From positions 1 through 37,730 of the forward strand of contig NZ_BMNT01000061.1 of the NCBI RefSeq assembly GCF_014646695.1: a DNA stretch of 37,730 nucleotides. Direction: 5' to 3'. Under the pieces are notes generated by a model that was not told the origin of the DNA, ran no database searches, and worked only from the letters and a program-made list of their open reading frames with translations. Positions 8,301 to 15,355 of the stretch are shown piece after piece. This DNA is from Sphaerisporangium melleum (GTDB lineage: Bacteria; Actinomycetota; Actinomycetes; Streptosporangiales; Streptosporangiaceae). A program made the translations under genes and the position numbers. The number at the start of each line of letters is the position of its first letter. The first letter of the stretch is position 1.

Positions 8301-10287
8301 CGGCGCCGACCGTACGGCCGCAGTCGTCAAAGTCAAGTTAGACGAGCTTCCTGACGGGGCCGGGGTGTCCGAAGGCATTCTCAAGCTCGGTACGCCTATT
8401 TGTGACGGAGGTGCCTGCCTGTCAGACGCGGTGATCACGGCCGCGCCACTGAAGAGTCCTGTTACTTCTGAGACGAAGGCTTCGGACCTGGTAGGTGACG
8501 TCGATACAGATGCCGAGCCGTACAGGCTGCCGGTAAGCGCGCCACAGGCCGACATCGCAGGGTCGGAATACGAGTGGCTGCTACTCAATTCCAACAAGGA
8601 CGAGGTCACTACCTTCGCTGATGCAGCGGCCGTTGAGCAGCCGTCGCTGGCGCTCACCTACCTTCCTGCGGGCCCTCCGAGTGCAGTGCTGAACCTGGTC
8701 GCGCAAGCTGGTGACGCCAGTGCGATCGCGAGTTGGGGGATGCCGGCGAGCAACGGAAGCGTTGCACTACTGTCCGGCTACGACGTCGAGGTGGTGGACG
8801 GCGATGGGATCGCTGTCAAGGCCCTGGAGGTCAAGGACCCGTACGTTGCCATAACAGGACTGACGAACGGCCAGTCCTATGCGGTCAGAGTGAGGTCCAA
8901 GACGCCATTTGGGACCAGCGAATGGGAAAGCACATCGGTAACTCCCAAGGCTGTCCCACCGCCGCCCAGGAATGATGAGATTTGTACGCCCTTCCTCGAT
9001 ACACCGCCAGTGAACACAGTAACGAGCGCGACCACAGAGACCGGCGCGCAGGAGTATGTCAACAGGGTCAGGCACTACTATGAAGCGCAGGACGCGGTGC
9101 TGGAAGGCCGGGCATCCACAGTGTGGGAAGCCCCAGGCGTTACCCCCAGCGCACCAAACACGGCCAAGCTCTCGCTCCTGAATGCGGCATTGGTCGAACA
9201 GAGAAGTGCCTTGGAGAGTCTCGGGCAGAGTCGTACGGATTCATCAGTTACTCTCGACAACAGCGTTGTTCAAGGCATGTCGGACGGCACTGTCCGCGTC
9301 ATGACCAACGTGACACGAACTTGGACCGAACCGGATCAGCCCGCTGAAGGAGCCAAAGTACGCGCTACAAGCGGCCAGATCGAACCGAGTGCACCCACGA
9401 TCAACGTCCATGTCTTCGACCGCTGCGGAAATATGACAGTCATTCAGGTACCGCTAGATGTGGAGCAGGACTCGAGTGACTTCGATGCGTTCGACGTGGC
9501 GTATCTGTGGGATAGTAGCGGTCCCCCGTCGACTGCGTCTGCAACAGCCGGCTACAGCAGGCAGTCGTTTGCAGGAGTGGCCGACGTACCGCCGCCTCCG
9601 GCTAATGAGAAGTATTGGCAGTACGGCTGGAACATGGTGGCGCTGCAGAAGAACTGGATCCTGGGCATCGCCATGTCTTCCCACTGGAAGCCGTTCCCCA
9701 ACTGTTCGAAAAGTTCATGCTCAATGCCACTCCAGTGGGGGCTCGATCCGGTCAGGAACGCAATGAAGTTCTATCCCCGAGGTCGCAGCTGGGGTACTGG
9801 CCCCAATGCGCCAAAGGCGAGTTGGACTAGTGACCTAGCCAAGTACATCCTGAAGCATTCAACCGCTAGCATAACCACTGAAAGCTGCTTTAAGGTGCGA
9901 AAGAAGAACACCGTGAACACGATTAGTTTCAAGGTTGGCTTCGAAGGCGATCAAGCGGTCGGTGACGTCAATGGCAGCTTTCAGATCTCAACGGAGATGA
10001 AAGACGCCTGTGAGAGAGTTACAAGCAAGTGGATACGAGGCTACCCGAACAAGCCGGTCACCTTCGACCCTGACCTCGGGTTGGGCGAGTGCGAGGATGT
10101 CGTGGGTAACTGCGGAATCGCTTCCTACCGTAGTCGCATCGACGGCTACCTTATGTTCAAATTCTACAACAAAGGCGAGAAGAAGGATTACCAAGAAGTC
10201 AGAACCACGGTTCTCTGTGACGCTGCCCTGCCAAACGGTACACAGGGCGGTATGTCTGTGACGAAGAATTGCATCAGAAGCCTCTGA
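5344..10287 (+). CDS. Giant secreted DNRLRE/LamG/FN3 protein with unrecognised Cys-rich C-terminus
   Basis: The 1647-residue protein starts at GTG after GAGGT. It has an extended signal peptide (about 1-46), then a DNRLRE-type beta domain (about 320-500, with YFRSYLKFDTSAL and a TWANKP-like block). A LamG/concanavalin-like lectin domain follows (about 570-770; SGNGHH, VSGWV, WAHVAAVYD, LYVNGV). Then come an Ig-like segment (about 820-940), a second DNRLRE-like domain (about 945-1107) and an FN3 domain (about 1109-1205). The last 440 residues match nothing I recognise; the final 220 hold eight Cys, which suggests disulfides outside the cell. In actinobacteria such N-terminal modules often precede RHS/YD repeats and toxin tips; no RHS repeat is present here. 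Codon use becomes clearly AT-richer from about 8200 on, and codon 999 (8338-8340) is TTA. Function is unknown; likely roles are adhesion, polysaccharide binding or effector display. Confidence 0.8.
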   Translation: MKRSGLGRSRTVHVNGGPRRTLAALTGATMVASLLAVGGTPSATADTKPAAASAQPKPTSTAFPRPADPDAKLRAGIAEAKKQNRPVEVTEVAAETSRTWAYPDGHLVTESYSAPARLKQPDGTWAWMDTSLVEQDGVLKPRVAKADVQFSMGGSGPFATMERAKGQEFSLSWGKALPRPVVKGNVATYVGAAGPSADLVVTALTTGFSHDVVLRERPTGPVEFRIPVESSGLTFGKSEQGGLQLTDTKNKVVAEAPEPVMWDAGADGQQGGEARKSRAGSIATSVVREHGQQVLVLKPDAAWLAAPTTRYPVTVDPTTTLNVVTDTTLGSRSECGNFDSPQETLLTVGGTLYTCAGTSKFQYFRSYLKFDTSALAGKAIYTAALQLWRTQAAGCASRGDGRIRAGRLTGSWTAGWMTWANKPATAEDSVYTPCPTTGVTTPGAMSWPITDWVKKWVSGTPNFGVELQGPSESLVNNWDGYSVTFHSAEMTGTGATPPKLIVQYFLPPEIPTVTAESVDSMDGDHAIVRTSSVKVGYRSSSVDGRNLDYYLSVLDSTAPLPAWTTGGGAAAQWSFSEGADSADSSGNGHHLSYVSGRYTSITGKDGKGMQFNGAPTIPSDGSTGAFLHTDKSFSVSGWVRGDTTAGGALFSQRTAAGEGFLVWYSGSTRNFSMTMYNTATSTSGTTITSSATVPIGTWAHVAAVYDAAAHKMRLYVNGVQSAEGNLTSGWDSYTNGTFFINPSGGIVTPAKVSYDEVRAYQRALSETEIKWMLNLTPPTSGNLPSGQAATKTYDVSNVDTFKISVRACLNGITPTTCSESPYYRITTDAPTLPSDTQTGMEDPTQPILSGMVSRPSGGPVTAKYYLYDNSGSPVGAAPLGSRSLHGGERASFQIPANTVQPGTTYKWQMVACAIDPNGVSEVCTSKTPQVSFTTPGAPPPPPVEDVRHLTLGKDSFVIKTVKTDPTACDGGPCTVTDSAVLRIGGVGADRTAAVVKVKLDELPDGAGVSEGILKLGTPICDGGACLSDAVITAAPLKSPVTSETKASDLVGDVDTDAEPYRLPVSAPQADIAGSEYEWLLLNSNKDEVTTFADAAAVEQPSLALTYLPAGPPSAVLNLVAQAGDASAIASWGMPASNGSVALLSGYDVEVVDGDGIAVKALEVKDPYVAITGLTNGQSYAVRVRSKTPFGTSEWESTSVTPKAVPPPPRNDEICTPFLDTPPVNTVTSATTETGAQEYVNRVRHYYEAQDAVLEGRASTVWEAPGVTPSAPNTAKLSLLNAALVEQRSALESLGQSRTDSSVTLDNSVVQGMSDGTVRVMTNVTRTWTEPDQPAEGAKVRATSGQIEPSAPTINVHVFDRCGNMTVIQVPLDVEQDSSDFDAFDVAYLWDSSGPPSTASATAGYSRQSFAGVADVPPPPANEKYWQYGWNMVALQKNWILGIAMSSHWKPFPNCSKSSCSMPLQWGLDPVRNAMKFYPRGRSWGTGPNAPKASWTSDLAKYILKHSTASITTESCFKVRKKNTVNTISFKVGFEGDQAVGDVNGSFQISTEMKDACERVTSKWIRGYPNKPVTFDPDLGLGECEDVVGNCGIASYRSRIDGYLMFKFYNKGEKKDYQEVRTTVLCDAALPNGTQGGMSVTKNCIRSL

Positions 10288-10296
10288 TGCGTGAGT

Positions 10297-10332
10297 CCGG
10301 GGCGAGGCGTGATGGTTCGCGCCTCGCCCCGG
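10297..10332 (+). terminator. Terminator/attenuator between giant protein and lipoprotein genes
   Basis: CCGGGGCGAGGCG (10297-10309) pairs perfectly with CGCCTCGCCCCGG (10320-10332), a 13-bp stem with a 10-base loop, ten bases after the stop of the giant gene. A second small hairpin, GCATCAGA/TCTGATGC (10271-10290), spans the stop codon itself. No U-tract follows, so partial read-through into the lipoprotein gene 24 bases further on is possible. Confidence 0.7.
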
Positions 10333-10355
10333 CGCATATTGGGAGGAGTATTACG

Positions 10356-11321
10356 ATGTCCACAGTGGGTGGTCCGGCTCTGCTCGCCTTGTGTTGCGCG
10401 GTCGTGGTGGCGTGCAGCGCCCCTCATCAAGGCGAGGATCAACGTCGGCTGGTGCACGACTATACTGACATTGACCGATTCGGCTATGTCATCGCCAACG
10501 CCTTCCGTGCGACGCACCCTGAATACCGGCTGACCGAAGCCGGATACGCACAGGTGCACCGAGCGGACGAGATGGCCATTGAGCTACGGATCGAGCCGGC
10601 GCTCACTTCCGATATTGTGGGTAGTGCAAAAGCGATTTTCTCTGTGCGTCAGGATGGCACCTCTGGCCGCATCTACTACACGGACACCTATAATCGTACA
10701 CTCGTGTCGGTCCGCGATGTGGTCCGTCAACTCGACGCAAAATCACCTCAACTTCCTGTCTTAACTGCGGCATTGAGTCACCTAGGACGCCGCGATGATA
10801 AGAACGTGCCAAGCAAGAAGGTCGTGGACGACGAGTTGAAGCGTGCGGGCCGCGCCAAAGAGGTGACCGCGGTAGTCGAATTAGAAGATCCGCTGACCGC
10901 GAGCGACATCCGGAGTAGAGGGTATCTAAGTCTCAACAACGCTGTATTCTTGCCTGCTTCGTCCGGTGGTGCGCCAATCGCTTGGGATTACTATCCGACC
11001 TGGTTCTGCAGTACCTGCGGTGGTGACGATCGCCACATGACGAGCGACTTCCAGACCTGGGTTTCCTTCCTGCAGCCGTCAGATGATGCCGCACTACGTC
11101 CGTTAGGGTTGAGTCTTGCCCGGCTCAGGGAGGCGGCGCACAGCGGGAAGATCTACGGCTATGTTGAATATGACGCGAACCCCGATCTCCTTCGTGAATT
11201 GCTAAAGAAGGACTATGTCAAGACCATGTACCTCGTCCGGACTCGGAAGTACTGCATGGACTCTGCCCTTGGTGAGTGTGTTCCTGGTCGGTGGCCTAAG
11301 ACTGACCACCTGTACGGTTAG
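10356..11321 (+). CDS. Lipoprotein of unknown function in low-GC block
   Basis: This 321-residue protein starts at ATG 10356, seven bases after a strong GGGAGGAG. An in-frame start 29 codons upstream is less likely because it would read through the terminator hairpin. The signal peptide ends in a lipobox, VVAC, with Cys20 as the lipidated residue, so the protein should be anchored outside the membrane. I do not recognise the mature part. It contains FCSTCGGDD, a late Cys pair (KYC and GEC) and alternating charged segments. Three in-frame TTA leucine codons (10761, 10881, 11103) make it a candidate for control by the rare tRNA-Leu (bldA). GC is visibly lower than in genes elsewhere in the window. 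The gene directly follows the giant secreted protein and may be its membrane partner or an immunity lipoprotein; this is inference from position. Confidence 0.8.
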   Translation: MSTVGGPALLALCCAVVVACSAPHQGEDQRRLVHDYTDIDRFGYVIANAFRATHPEYRLTEAGYAQVHRADEMAIELRIEPALTSDIVGSAKAIFSVRQDGTSGRIYYTDTYNRTLVSVRDVVRQLDAKSPQLPVLTAALSHLGRRDDKNVPSKKVVDDELKRAGRAKEVTAVVELEDPLTASDIRSRGYLSLNNAVFLPASSGGAPIAWDYYPTWFCSTCGGDDRHMTSDFQTWVSFLQPSDDAALRPLGLSLARLREAAHSGKIYGYVEYDANPDLLRELLKKDYVKTMYLVRTRKYCMDSALGECVPGRWPKTDHLYG

Positions 11322-11322
11322 C

Positions 11323-11705
11323 TTGAATTTCGCCGGCAAGACTCGAAGCCATGTATCGGTGGACTGGATTGCGACGCCGAGCAGACTTGTTATCACCGAG
11401 GGCAGCCGTTCACCGGAATCGCGTATGATCATGATCTGCCCACCGGAAATTCCGAAAGAACTTACCGGCCGGGTCTGCAGTATGGCCCGAGTCGCGGTTG
11501 GTATCCGTCGGGCGGCCTGAGGTCGGGGACCATGTACGTGGACGGGGTCGTCCACGGGTGCCATCGTGAGTTTGTGGAGGACGCCACGATCGTTCTCGAC
11601 CTGAGGTACTCGCTGGACGTCTTGTGTCTCCAGAAGACGCAAATGGAGGCACGGGGACGGACGGGTGAGGTCGGTGGATCATCCGGTGGGGTGGCTCTGT
11701 CGTGA
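11323..11705 (+). pseudogene. YwqK/MORN-like protein, apparently frameshifted
   Basis: Right after the lipoprotein stop, a frame without ATG/GTG/TTG start runs to TGA at 11703-11705 and encodes a recognisable protein: LDCDAEQTCYHRGQPFTG, then YGPSRGWYPSGGLRSG, then GCHREFVED. GPSR-WYPxGxLRS followed by G-x-REF is the MORN-like repeat of the YwqK-family antitoxin/immunity proteins. The missing N-terminus seems to lie one frame over (TTG at 11323, ...SHVSVD); one lost base near 11365 would join the halves as SVDxDCDAEQ. So this is either a true frameshift, a sequencing error, or a gene using an unusual start. The normal product would be about 127 residues, in the family's size range. Its tail overlaps the end of the convergent endonuclease V gene by 27 bases. 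Its place behind a giant secreted protein suggests an immunity role. Confidence 0.5.
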
Positions 11706-12368
11706 TTTGAGGGTGCGTCGTGAGGCCTGGTCGGCCAGGCGTATCGGTTCGGAGATGCGATATCGCGGCGTGCTGTTCAGTGTCACCTGGCATGCGTCTT
11801 CCAGGCTGATCATGTGGCCGATCGAGACGAAGACCGGTTTGACGTGGTCGGCGGTTCTGAGGACGGTTCCGAGCACCTCTCCCTTGTCGGTCAGCGGTGA
11901 GCGGTCTCCCCTGCGTGGTCCGGGTTCTGCGTACTCGCCGATGAGAGCCTGCTTGGCGACGCCGATCGTCGGGATGCGGGTCGTGACGCCGAGATGGCAG
12001 GCGAGGCCGAACCTGCGTGGGTGGGCGAGGCCGTGCCCGTCGCACATGAGCAGGTCGGGCAGGTGGTCGAGCTTCTCCAGGGCGGCGAGGAGCGGGGGGA
12101 GTTCCCGGAAGGAGAACAGGCCGGGGAGATAGGGGAACCTCGGCCTGTCCTCGTGTACGACGACGTCCTGTACCTCCAGCGTGGCGGCGTCGAGCACGAC
12201 CACGGCGGCGATGAGCCGGTCGTCATTCTTGCTGTAGGTGACGTCGAGGCCGGCCAGGCGCTGGATCTCGTGGGCGGCAGGGCCGGTGCGCGTGACGGAG
12301 CGGCGAAGGCGGGACTGCAGGGCGGTCGCCTCTTCTGCGTCGGCGGGCCACGGTTCCTGAGGGTTCAC
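11679..12368 (-). CDS. nfi: Endonuclease V (deoxyinosine 3' endonuclease)
   Basis: The 229-residue protein cuts DNA at the second phosphodiester bond 3' of deoxyinosine and so repairs deaminated adenine. Expected family residues are visible: Asp42 in AGLDVTY, the YLPGLFSFRE block with Tyr80 (the wedge tyrosine of PYxP) and Glu89, Asp110 in CDGHG, and Lys139 in GVAKQ. This numbering nearly matches the well-studied Thermotoga enzyme. Length is normal. The GTG start at 12368 has no strong SD, and no better internal start precedes the conserved SRLRR segment. The gene is 70 bases downstream of a same-strand DUF2000 gene and converges on the YwqK-like frame. It marks the return to typical high-GC core sequence after the accessory block. 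Confident family call. Confidence 0.93.
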   Translation of the reverse strand: MNPQEPWPADAEEATALQSRLRRSVTRTGPAAHEIQRLAGLDVTYSKNDDRLIAAVVVLDAATLEVQDVVVHEDRPRFPYLPGLFSFRELPPLLAALEKLDHLPDLLMCDGHGLAHPRRFGLACHLGVTTRIPTIGVAKQALIGEYAEPGPRRGDRSPLTDKGEVLGTVLRTADHVKPVFVSIGHMISLEDACQVTLNSTPRYRISEPIRLADQASRRTLKSRQSHPTG

Positions 12369-12438
12369 GTCGGATCACAGTGCCAGATGGAGGCGGAGCG
12401 CGCAGTCCGCTTGACGCTACCACTGGTCGTGAGGGTGA

Positions 12439-12855
12439 TCAGGGATGGAGGGAGAGGCCCTTGAGGGTTTTGTCGAGGAGGTTCTTGGGGGCGTGGAGGG
12501 CTAGGCCTACGAGGGGGAGGGTTTCGGCGGGGTGGGCCTGGACGGTGGCGCGGTTGGCTTCGTCGTGGCCGGTTTTGAACATGTCCTCGATGTAGACGGC
12601 CATGGGGATGCCGCGGGAGAGGGCGCGGGTGTGCACCAAGGTGAGGCCGGCGGCGTCGGTGGCGTAGACGAGGATCGGCTGGCGGATCATGGCGAGGTAG
12701 GGGTTGCCGTCGGCGTCCGCGTACGGCTCCCCGATGACGTCTTCGGCGCCGGCGGCGATGGCGCTCGCCAGGAACGCGGTGACGTTGAGCTTCTGCCAGA
12801 CGGCCAGGTCCTCCCGGACGACGATGCCGATTTTGGTGTCGAAACGCATGGCCAT
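12439..12855 (-). CDS. DUF2000 family protein
   Basis: A 138-residue cytosolic protein. It shows the DUF2000 pattern throughout: KIGIVVREDLAVWQKLNVTAFL near the start, IGEPYADADGNPYL, QPILVYATDAAGL, then VYIEDMFKTGHDEANR and the terminal DKTLKGLSLHP. Members have a peptidyl-tRNA-hydrolase-II-like fold, but no reaction is established. Two close ATGs (12855 and 12849) could start it and neither has a good SD; the conserved region begins right after the second. It is divergent from an AraC-type regulator 248 bases away. That suggests, without proving, that the regulator controls it. The endonuclease V gene follows on the same strand after 70 bases. Confidence 0.85.
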   Translation of the reverse strand: MAMRFDTKIGIVVREDLAVWQKLNVTAFLASAIAAGAEDVIGEPYADADGNPYLAMIRQPILVYATDAAGLTLVHTRALSRGIPMAVYIEDMFKTGHDEANRATVQAHPAETLPLVGLALHAPKNLLDKTLKGLSLHP

Positions 12856-13103
12856 GGAGTCTGCCGGGTGGTGGCCCGCCGGGTCTTGTACGCCAGTGCG
12901 GGGCAGCGGGTGACCATCCTCTATGTCCAGCCGCAGCTCTCCGCTTCCGGCAGCGCCAGGTAGGCGTGGTCGCGCAGGCGGCCGAGGTCCTGGCCGGACA
13001 ACGGAGTGCCGAGGGGATCGACGGCGCGCGGACGGTGGCTCCGGCACCAAGAGTCGTTCAGTACCCCAATTCCAGCCGTCGTCGAGAGAGCGGCGGCGGC
13101 AGA

Positions 13104-13961
13104 ATGAGGGGTGTGGGAGGGGACTGGTCGCGGTACTGGCGGGCGGGGGATCGGCCGCTGGAGGCCATGCACGCGCACTTCACCCGGCACGTGTACCACC
13201 GGCACAGTCACGACACGTACTCCTTCGGGATGACCGAAGAAGGCGCGCAGAGTTTCACCTGCCGGGGCGAAGCACGGACGAGTGCGGCCGGCATGGTGAT
13301 GGTGTTCAATCCGGAGGATCCGCACGACGGGCACGCCACGTACGAGGCCGGCTTCACCTACCGGATGGTGCACATCGGGCCGGAACTGATCGCCGAGGTG
13401 CTGGGTGAGGCGGCGGGAGGCGTGGCAGGGCTGCCGCTCTTTCCGCAGCCGGTTCTGGACGATCGCGGGCTGGCGGGCCTGGTGGGGCGGTTGCACTCCG
13501 CGCTGGTGGGGGACGCGACGGTGCTGCTCCGCGACGAGTTGCTCGACTCCACGGTGGTGGAGGTGGTGCGCCGCGGTGCCCGGGGAGTGATGAGCGGCGC
13601 CCGCGCGGCGCGGCTCGCCGGGGGTGGACGGCCGGAGCTGCGGACAGCGCGGATGGTGCGGGAGCTGCTGCACGACGCGGACGACGGGAGGGTCTCGGCG
13701 CGCGATCTGGCCGCGGCGGCGGGGCGCAGCCGGTTCGCCGTGTACCGGTCGTTCCGGGAGGCGTACGGCATGGCGCCCAGCGACTACCAGCGGCAGCTCC
13801 GGTTGCGGACCGCCCGCCGGTTGCTCTCCCAGGGGTACGCGGCGGCGGACGCCGCAGCGGTCACCGGCTTCACCGACCAGGCCCACCTGACCCGCTGGTT
13901 CTCCCGGTACTACGGCATCACCCCCGGTGCCTACCGCAAAGCTCTCACCGCGGGCGGGTAG
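13104..13961 (+). CDS. AraC family transcriptional regulator
   Basis: The 285-residue protein has an N-terminal AraC-type ligand-binding cupin (about 15-100, with HxHxxYSFG, SAAGMVMVFNPEDPHDG and YRMVHIGPE) and a C-terminal double helix-turn-helix (about 185-283). The latter has the signature AAAAGRSRFAVYRSFREAYG for the first helix pair and DAAAVTGFTDQAHLTRWFSRYYGITPGAYR for the second. Such proteins bind a small molecule and activate neighbouring genes. I chose ATG 13104 because the cupin begins shortly after; an open frame extends upstream to 12966 but lacks family-like sequence. It diverges from the DUF2000 gene, its likely target, and its 3' end overlaps the convergent ribbon-helix-helix gene by 17 bases. 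The ligand is unknown. Confidence 0.9.
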   Translation: MRGVGGDWSRYWRAGDRPLEAMHAHFTRHVYHRHSHDTYSFGMTEEGAQSFTCRGEARTSAAGMVMVFNPEDPHDGHATYEAGFTYRMVHIGPELIAEVLGEAAGGVAGLPLFPQPVLDDRGLAGLVGRLHSALVGDATVLLRDELLDSTVVEVVRRGARGVMSGARAARLAGGGRPELRTARMVRELLHDADDGRVSARDLAAAAGRSRFAVYRSFREAYGMAPSDYQRQLRLRTARRLLSQGYAAADAAAVTGFTDQAHLTRWFSRYYGITPGAYRKALTAGG

Positions 13962-14283
13962 AACGGCTGCCCGAGCCGTGGAGATGCGCTCTTGCCGCTT
14001 GGCCGGTGCCCGCAGGCGCGCCGGGTCGAGGACGTTCGCCGGTGGTGTCGAGTCCGAAGCCTGCGGCGAGGATGTCGTCCAGTCGCTCCGCCAGCGTCGG
14101 GTCGCCACTTCGGAAGAGGGGCAGCCGGGGACGCGGCTGGACGGCGAGTCGTGAGGCGTCGTCTTGGAGCGATCGTTCGATGGCGTTGCGCATGTACTCC
14201 TCGTCGGAGACATGCTGCCTTCGTGCGGCTTCCGAAACGCGTCGCCGGAGGCGTTCGCTCAGGTGCAGGCTCACCTCGTCCAT
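13945..14283 (-). CDS. Ribbon-helix-helix antitoxin-like protein, no toxin partner
   Basis: The product (112 residues from ATG 14283) starts with a CopG/Arc-type ribbon-helix-helix domain: VSLHLSERLRRRVSEAARR, then VSDEEYMRNAIERSL. This is the DNA-binding half of VapB-like antitoxins. A second conserved piece, PLFRSGDPTLAERLDDILAAGFG, is the part that in such antitoxins contacts the toxin. The residues after GFG (about 77-112) are Pro/Arg/Gly-rich and look unlike the family, so the end may have been altered. A GGAGG precedes two candidate starts: ATG 14283 is too close to it, while GTG 14271 is ten bases away and may be the true start. No PIN-domain toxin follows; the convergent AraC gene occupies that place and overlaps by 17 bases. 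Orphan antitoxin or solitary regulator. Confidence 0.65.
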   Translation of the reverse strand: MDEVSLHLSERLRRRVSEAARRQHVSDEEYMRNAIERSLQDDASRLAVQPRPRLPLFRSGDPTLAERLDDILAAGFGLDTTGERPRPGAPAGTGQAARAHLHGSGSRSTRPR

Positions 14284-14392
14284 TCCTCCACGGTAGCCAA
14301 GGCCGAATCGGGACTCCATCAGATGACCCTTCGTACATCACCGTGTGCGGAGCGTTGGATAGGTGGTGTTGGCGGGAATGCCGGCCCGGGGG

Positions 14393-15241
14393 TCATTCGG
14401 TGATGAGGATCATGGTGCCGAGGGGGAGGTGGGTGGCGGCGTCGAGGGCGGGTTTGGGGAGGCGGACGCAGCCGTGCGAGATGGCCTCGCCGAAGACGCC
14501 GGAGTCGGGCCAGCCGTGCAGGCCGATGGTGCCGGGGCCGCCGTCGTAGGTCCGCAGCTTCTCGGAGTGCGAGCCCAGCGGCAGGATGACCGGGCTGTAG
14601 TCGACGCCGGACGGCGCGAGCGAGGCGAGTAGGAAGGTGCGGCCGACGGGGGTGGGCGTCTGGCGGGTGCCGATGCCCACTTTCCACGAGCCGGTCTCCC
14701 GGCCGTCCTTCAGGATGGCCATCCGCCGGTCGGACAGGTCGATGCGCACCTGGTACGGGCTGCGTGACTGTTTGATCTGGCCGTCGGCGGCGTGGATCCA
14801 GCCGGTGGAGCGGTTGGGGCGGCTCGGCAGCAGGACGCGCATCCAGCCGGGGCGGGTCTCCACCACCGGTAGCCAGGTGGGGTTGTCCAGTTGCTCGGCC
14901 GGGAGCACGGCGATCGCGGGGCCGCCGGGTTCGGCGTACACGACGGTGGCCTTGCGGGGATGGACGACGAGGCCGTCGCTGAAGGCGAAGGGCTGAGGGT
15001 CGGGTCGCGCCTTGCCGACCGTGGTCCAGGTCGTGGAGTGGGGGAGAGCGGCGAACTGCTTGGCGGTGACCTTCGCCGGGGCGATCGGGGGCGGTGGCGC
15101 GGGCGGCTTGGGCGGGACGGCGAGCTCGCGGTCGAACTTCCAGTTCGTGAAGATCACCAGGATCGCCAGGCCGGTCAGGACGGTGGCGGCGAGCGCCGCG
15201 GCGAGGACGAAGGTGCGAGTGGGTCGGCGGCGAACGTACAT
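14393..15241 (-). CDS. L,D-transpeptidase (YkuD domain), membrane-anchored
   Basis: This 282-residue protein has one N-terminal membrane segment (about 10-32), a Pro-rich linker (42-55), an SH3-like middle region (about 95-150) and a YkuD catalytic domain (about 162-280). The active-site signature is clear: His242 in GLHGWP and Ser255-His256-Gly257-Cys258 in ISHGCVRLP, with Cys258 the nucleophile. The family forms 3-3 crosslinks in peptidoglycan or attaches proteins to it, acting outside the membrane; 3-3 links are abundant in actinobacteria. ATG 15241 follows a G-rich site. It sits downstream of a same-strand secreted Ig-like protein but is separated from it by a terminator, so the two are probably not one operon. 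Confident in family, not in exact substrate. Confidence 0.92.
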   Translation of the reverse strand: MYVRRRPTRTFVLAAALAATVLTGLAILVIFTNWKFDRELAVPPKPPAPPPPIAPAKVTAKQFAALPHSTTWTTVGKARPDPQPFAFSDGLVVHPRKATVVYAEPGGPAIAVLPAEQLDNPTWLPVVETRPGWMRVLLPSRPNRSTGWIHAADGQIKQSRSPYQVRIDLSDRRMAILKDGRETGSWKVGIGTRQTPTPVGRTFLLASLAPSGVDYSPVILPLGSHSEKLRTYDGGPGTIGLHGWPDSGVFGEAISHGCVRLPKPALDAATHLPLGTMILITE

Positions 15242-15306
15242 GGGACCCCCGGGATGTACTTGTCACTACTTCACGGTGGAGGGGACACCTGTCCATTCCG
15301 AGCCTT

Positions 15307-15337
15307 GAGGGCCCGTCCGATGTGTGGACGGGCCCTC
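15307..15337 (-). terminator. Terminator of Ig-like protein gene
   Basis: GAGGGCCCGTCC (15307-15318) pairs perfectly with GGACGGGCCCTC (15326-15337) around a 7-base loop. It starts 19 bases past the stop of the 15356-16291 gene in its direction of transcription and lies before the L,D-transpeptidase gene. Confidence 0.8.
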
Positions 15338-15355
15338 GGGGCCGCGGACGTTGGA

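Noticed and set aside
5344-10287. RHS/YD-repeat polymorphic toxin
   Set aside because: The N-terminal modules are of the kind that precede RHS repeats, but no YD repeat or core DPxGR-type cleavage motif is present.
12921-14213. A 430-codon minus-strand frame through the AraC gene
   Set aside because: Mostly the antisense of the AraC gene. A stretch near its end (12921-13050) reads somewhat protein-like, but I could not tie it to any family.
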